NCBI GenBank assembly: GCA_019314425.1
Contig: JAFCZI010000068.1
Coordinates: forward strand, 1 to 9,280
DNA from: Deltaproteobacteria bacterium
GTDB taxonomy: Bacteria > Desulfobacterota > DSM-4660 > Desulfatiglandales > Desulfatiglandaceae
Direction: 5' to 3'
DNA: 9,280 nt
Shown: piece by piece, positions 6,004 to 9,280 of the stretch
Position numbering within the stretch: the stretch's first letter is position 1
Layout of the letters: every line of letters begins with the position of its first letter
Made by a program: the position numbers and the translations under genes
The notes under the pieces: generated by a model
What the model was told of the DNA's origin: nothing
Databases searched by the model: none
The model's input: the letters and a program-made list of their open reading frames with translations, nothing else

Positions 6004-7263
6004 CTAATCTCCGCGAAGCCTGAAACGCTCCTGGGATGCCATCATCCTCTCTGAAAGCGCATTCAAAGACTGCATCAACTCCACAATCTTCCGCATCCCT
6101 TCTTTCTGATTTCGGGTCCCCACAGTGGTTTTCTGAGTGGAGACGAAATTTTGCTGGGCCAATCGTGAAAGCGCCTCAAAATGACTGAGCAGCCCCCGTA
6201 TTTCTTTAACCTGCTTCAGCGTTGCCTTTTCCACCAATTGCACCTCGGAGGAAATTTCCTTAACACCGGATACCATCTCTCTGAAGGTTCCAACCATGCT
6301 CCCGATAATGCCACGTCCTCTCCCCACATCGTCTTCGCTTTTCCTGAGCGCCAGAATCACCGCTTTGTTGTCTTGAAATATATCATCTACGATCCGTCTG
6401 ATCTCCCAGGAGGACTGCTTGGAGTTTTCCGCCATGCTCCGTATCTCGTTGGCCACCAACGCAAACCCTTTCCCCATTTCACCGGCCCGGGTGGCCTCGA
6501 TGGAGGCGTTCAGGGAAAGCAGCTCCGTTTTCTGGGCAACCTCGTCCATGACATGCATTACCATCCGGATCTTGTCCACATTGTTGCTCAACCGATAAAT
6601 GGGTTTCGTATTTTCCACGATCTGCCTGAGCACATTGTCAAGATACCCAAGGGTTTGCCGGGCTTTGGTTTCGCCGGTTCCCGTCTTAACCAATGCGTTA
6701 TTGATTTTCGAAACCGTCTGGGCCGACTGCCGGCCCGCCGCATCCATCTGATCAAGGCAGTTGTTAAGAATCAGAGACGTCTTCTGAACAATCATGGTCT
6801 GTTGCTCCGACCCCTTGGCAATGACCGTGGCCGATTCGTCAATTTCCTCACTGCTGGCAAGCACCTTTTCCGAAAGGCTGCTGAGGGTCCGATTGGTTTC
6901 CTCCATTTTCGAAGCCACATTCTTGATCTCCGATATCATTTTCCTGAGATCTTTCACCATGGAAGCGAATACTTCTTCCAGATCCCGAATTTCATCTTGA
7001 CTCAACAACGGGATATCCTTTGAAAGATCTCCGTGGCTGACCTCCCTTGCCACGGCGCTCAGGCTGTTCAAACGGCGAACGATGGACCTTGAAAAATAAC
7101 CCCCGAAAATGGCACCGGCTGCCAGGGCCAGTGCAACGGAAATGGCCTGTGCCGTATAATAATCATCCGTCAATCGGTTAATAACGGCGACAACCGTCAT
7201 CAGCAGCAGGAGCAAAACAAGAAAGCTGAGGATAAGTTTATTTCTAATGCTTGTGCGACTCAT
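6004..7263 (-). CDS. Chemoreceptor-like protein (MCP) with no periplasmic sensor domain
   Basis: This is a 419-residue receptor. Two hydrophobic segments (about 10-28 and 37-56) are joined by only about 8 polar residues, so there is essentially no periplasmic ligand domain. A HAMP domain follows (about 55-107), then a long coiled-coil signalling domain with the conserved hairpin tip near 249-281 (LNASIEATRAGEMGKGF; the usual R of GRGF is K). No C-terminal CheR-docking pentapeptide of the NWETF type is present. I chose the ATG at 7263, which overlaps the preceding stop as ATGA and has GGAGGG about 9 nt upstream, over an in-frame ATG at 7293 with a poor site. It probably receives its input in the cytoplasm or membrane or from a partner such as the receiver-PAS protein encoded immediately upstream, and relays it to CheW and CheA. 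Confidence 0.92.
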   Translation of the reverse strand: MSRTSIRNKLILSFLVLLLLLMTVVAVINRLTDDYYTAQAISVALALAAGAIFGGYFSRSIVRRLNSLSAVAREVSHGDLSKDIPLLSQDEIRDLEEVFASMVKDLRKMISEIKNVASKMEETNRTLSSLSEKVLASSEEIDESATVIAKGSEQQTMIVQKTSLILNNCLDQMDAAGRQSAQTVSKINNALVKTGTGETKARQTLGYLDNVLRQIVENTKPIYRLSNNVDKIRMVMHVMDEVAQKTELLSLNASIEATRAGEMGKGFALVANEIRSMAENSKQSSWEIRRIVDDIFQDNKAVILALRKSEDDVGRGRGIIGSMVGTFREMVSGVKEISSEVQLVEKATLKQVKEIRGLLSHFEALSRLAQQNFVSTQKTTVGTRNQKEGMRKIVELMQSLNALSERMMASQERFRLRGD

Positions 7264-8051
7264 GATTTCAGACCCTCCATTGTCAGGACCCATCCATCCA
7301 GGTCATTGTCTGTTCTGAGCATTGACGCTACCAGTTTTAACTCCCGAGTACCATACTTCAAGCGAAGCCTGCGTCGCTTTAAATTGAGATTTTTGGCCAC
7401 CTCCTTTAAGGCCTCTACCAGCCGACCCCGTCCTTCCTGAGGAAAAACAGCCGTCACCCTGAGATTCAACGTATCTTCAAGGGGCTTGTTGAGGAGCTCG
7501 AGGGCCATGGCATTGGCACTCATCACCCGTGCATCCCGATCCACCACCAGAATACCGATGCCGACACTGTCAAAAACCGTCTTTTGGAACTTCAGTTCCT
7601 TAATCAGCTCAGCCGTGGCCTGACGGGGATACAGGTTTTCAGGTTCAACAAGTGCATCATGTTCCAATTCGATGACGCCATAATTCTCAAGATTGTCCAG
7701 AAGGCCGCCAAGGTATTCCGTCATCTCCGCCAGGGGGCCCTTTACAACACAGCAATCCGCACCGATATTTTTGATATCATCCATCTGCTCAATCAGGGTG
7801 CCTGAAACCGCGATAATGGTCAGCTGACCCGCTGAAAATTTCCTGCGTGCAAATTTAATCAGCTGCACGCCATCTATTTTGGGCATGATGAGGTCGGCAA
7901 AAAGAACATCAAACGCCGATTCCTCCAGCCTCGAAATCCCCTCTTTTCCATCACAGGCCTTAATGACGTCATAACCCTTGTTTTCAAGAAGTTCTGAAAG
8001 AAACTCCACAAAGAAAAAGTCGTTATCCACAACCAGGGCCTTCTTTGCCAT
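7260..8051 (-). CDS. Response regulator receiver domain fused to a PAS domain
   Basis: This 263-residue soluble protein begins with a receiver domain (about 2-118): acidic pair D9 and D11, phospho-acceptor D53 in FADLIMP, S83 at the switch Ser/Thr position and K104. The lysine is followed by glycine rather than the usual proline. A helical linker (about 120-150) leads to a PAS domain (about 153-258) with the typical VFDSVGIGILVVDRDARV opening. There is no DNA-binding, enzymatic or kinase output domain. The ATG at 8051 is preferred over a GTG at 8060, because GGGAGG lies 8 nt before the ATG but directly abuts the GTG. The gene starts 19 bp after the ATPase and ends in an ATGA overlap with the receptor gene. 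It is the only visible receiver in the cluster and so the likely target of the CheA, acting perhaps through protein contacts with the ATPase or receptor. Confidence 0.9.
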   Translation of the reverse strand: MAKKALVVDNDFFFVEFLSELLENKGYDVIKACDGKEGISRLEESAFDVLFADLIMPKIDGVQLIKFARRKFSAGQLTIIAVSGTLIEQMDDIKNIGADCCVVKGPLAEMTEYLGGLLDNLENYGVIELEHDALVEPENLYPRQATAELIKELKFQKTVFDSVGIGILVVDRDARVMSANAMALELLNKPLEDTLNLRVTAVFPQEGRGRLVEALKEVAKNLNLKRRRLRLKYGTRELKLVASMLRTDNDLDGWVLTMEGLKS

Positions 8052-8070
8052 GGCCAACACCTCCCAACTA

Positions 8071-9280
8071 TCAATTGATGCAGACTCTTCTTATCTCAGC
8101 CATATCCGTTAACCCCGAGAAAGCTTTCACGATGCCGTCCTGCTTGAGCGTTGCCATCCCCTGCTCGGCGCTGATTTTTAAAATTTCCTCTGAGGTCGCT
8201 TTCTTTTTGATAAGGGCCTTTATCTCCGGTGTACCCTCCAGAAGCTCGTGTATCCCCATACGCCCTTTATACCCGGTTCCCGAACAGGCATCGCACTTCC
8301 AGGGACGGTACAGGGTCAAATCAGGGGTATATTCGATGTGGGTTTTCTCGAAAGCGGCGCTACCGTATTCAGATACAATCTCGTCAAATTCCTCCTTGGA
8401 CGGGTGGTACCCTTTCTTGCATTTCGAGCACAGTCTTCGAAGCAGTCGCTGGGCCAGAACACCCAGCAGGGAATCCGAAAAATTGAGGGGATTCAATCCC
8501 ATATCCAGCAGACGGGTGACAGTCTCGGGGGCGCTGTTGGTATGCAGCGTTGAAAGCACCAGGTGACCGGTCAGAGATGCTTCAATTCCGATGGACGCTG
8601 TTTCAAAATCGCGCATCTCCCCGATCATGATCACATCCGGATCAGCCCTTAAGAAGGATCGCATGATTCTCGCAAAATCGAGACCGATTTTGGGTTTTGC
8701 CTCCACCTGTCTGAGCCCTACCTGAGTGATCTCTACCGGATCTTCAGCCGTCCAGATTTTAACGCCGGGTTTGTTGATGCGGCCCAGGGCGGAATGCAGC
8801 GTCGTGGTTTTACCGGAACCCGTCGGCCCCACCACCAGGATCATGCCGTAGGGCTGGTCGAGAATCTTCTCCATGACTTGCATATTCCGTTCGTTCAACC
8901 CCATCTCGGAGAACGCCATGGCACCGGCACTGGCCAGCACTCTCAGAACCGCATCTTCACGACCCCCGGCAGTGGGAATGGTGGCCAGGCGAAGTTCAAA
9001 GGGCTTGATGCCTTTGCGCCTGAACTTAATTTTTCCGTCCTGGGGCAGCCGCCTTTCGGCGATATCGATACCCGCCATGATTTTCAGCCGGGAAAGGATA
9101 CCTCGGGCCATATGCTCGGGCACACTGGCGTATTCCTGGCATACGCCGTCCAATCGAAAACGAATGCCGGTTTTCCGGGTCTCAGGCGATGGCTCAATAT
9201 GAATGTCCGACGCATTTTGCCGGTAGGCATTGATAATGACCTGGTCCACCAGCCGAACGACCTGACTTGATTCTTCGTTC
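8071..9280 (-). CDS. GspE/PilB-family type II secretion or type IV pilus ATPase, N-terminus outside window
   Basis: About 402 residues are visible and the frame stays open to the right edge, so the N-terminal region lies beyond it. The GTG at 9249 is inside the conserved stretch before ASDIHIEP and is not a likely start. Numbering from that codon, the motifs are Walker A GPTGSGKTT (141-149), Asp box TAEDPVE (167-173), Walker B DPDVIMIGE (203-211), His box TGHLVLSTLHTN (227-238), and a four-cysteine zinc site (C274, C277, C319, C322) typical of the assembly ATPases GspE and PilB rather than the retraction ATPase PilT. Such hexamers power pilus or pseudopilus assembly at the inner membrane. Motifs alone do not decide between GspE and PilB, and no other pilus or secretion genes are in view. 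It lies 19 bp upstream of the receiver-PAS gene, which suggests co-expression with the chemosensory proteins. Confidence 0.93.
   Translation of the reverse strand, partial: NEESSQVVRLVDQVIINAYRQNASDIHIEPSPETRKTGIRFRLDGVCQEYASVPEHMARGILSRLKIMAGIDIAERRLPQDGKIKFRRKGIKPFELRLATIPTAGGREDAVLRVLASAGAMAFSEMGLNERNMQVMEKILDQPYGMILVVGPTGSGKTTTLHSALGRINKPGVKIWTAEDPVEITQVGLRQVEAKPKIGLDFARIMRSFLRADPDVIMIGEMRDFETASIGIEASLTGHLVLSTLHTNSAPETVTRLLDMGLNPLNFSDSLLGVLAQRLLRRLCSKCKKGYHPSKEEFDEIVSEYGSAAFEKTHIEYTPDLTLYRPWKCDACSGTGYKGRMGIHELLEGTPEIKALIKKKATSEEILKISAEQGMATLKQDGIVKAFSGLTDMAEIRRVCIN

Noticed and set aside
6004..7293. Longer form of the receptor starting at 7293
   Set aside because: The extra ten residues precede a membrane segment without adding a feature, and the start lacks a ribosome binding site, while the ATG at 7263 has GGAGGG and an ATGA overlap.
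1..9280. CRISPR arrays, tRNA or rRNA genes and complete insertion sequences
   Set aside because: I saw no regularly spaced repeats, no tRNA or rRNA signatures and no transposase or recombinase frame on either strand.

Overview
The window carries two gene groups, both read from the minus strand, separated by a roughly 0.5 kb regulatory region. Nothing in it names the organism directly. The mix of vitamin B12 genes under a cobalamin riboswitch, a pilus/secretion-type ATPase joined to a non-flagellar chemosensory module, and the roughly even base composition suggests a Gram-negative, probably anaerobic bacterium of the Desulfobacterota (old Deltaproteobacteria). That placement is inference only.

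Region 1 (1-258) is AT-rich and has no convincing gene. It holds several inverted repeats and may be the worn end of a mobile element. Region 2 (259-3937) is a cobamide-related operon. A putative promoter (TTGACA, 17 nt, TATCTT) leads straight into a cobalamin riboswitch (about 3762-3937). A leader of about 250 nt follows that could fold to hide a ribosome binding site, then a gene for an anthranilate phosphoribosyltransferase-like protein (TrpD paralogue, 2399-3514). Four bases later comes an unusual single 711-residue protein (259-2394), whose first half is a zinc-dependent medium-chain alcohol/threonine-type dehydrogenase and whose second half is a complete CobT, the enzyme that activates the lower-ligand base of cobamides.

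Region 3 (4031-9280) is a tight operon read toward the left: a GspE/PilB-family ATPase (running off the right edge), a receiver-PAS protein, a membrane chemoreceptor-like protein with no periplasmic sensor domain, a CheW-like adaptor and a CheA-type kinase without a P2 domain. Gaps and overlaps are all under 20 bp. The natural reading is a chemosensory array tied to a type IV pilus or type II secretion motor, for example in surface motility or polymer secretion.

The most promising candidate for something undescribed is the riboswitch-controlled pair in region 2: two phosphoribosyltransferase-fold proteins, one of them fused to a dehydrogenase. Its substitutions at anthranilate-site positions and its B12 regulation suggest a role in making or activating a cobamide base or side chain rather than tryptophan. 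That function is a hypothesis.
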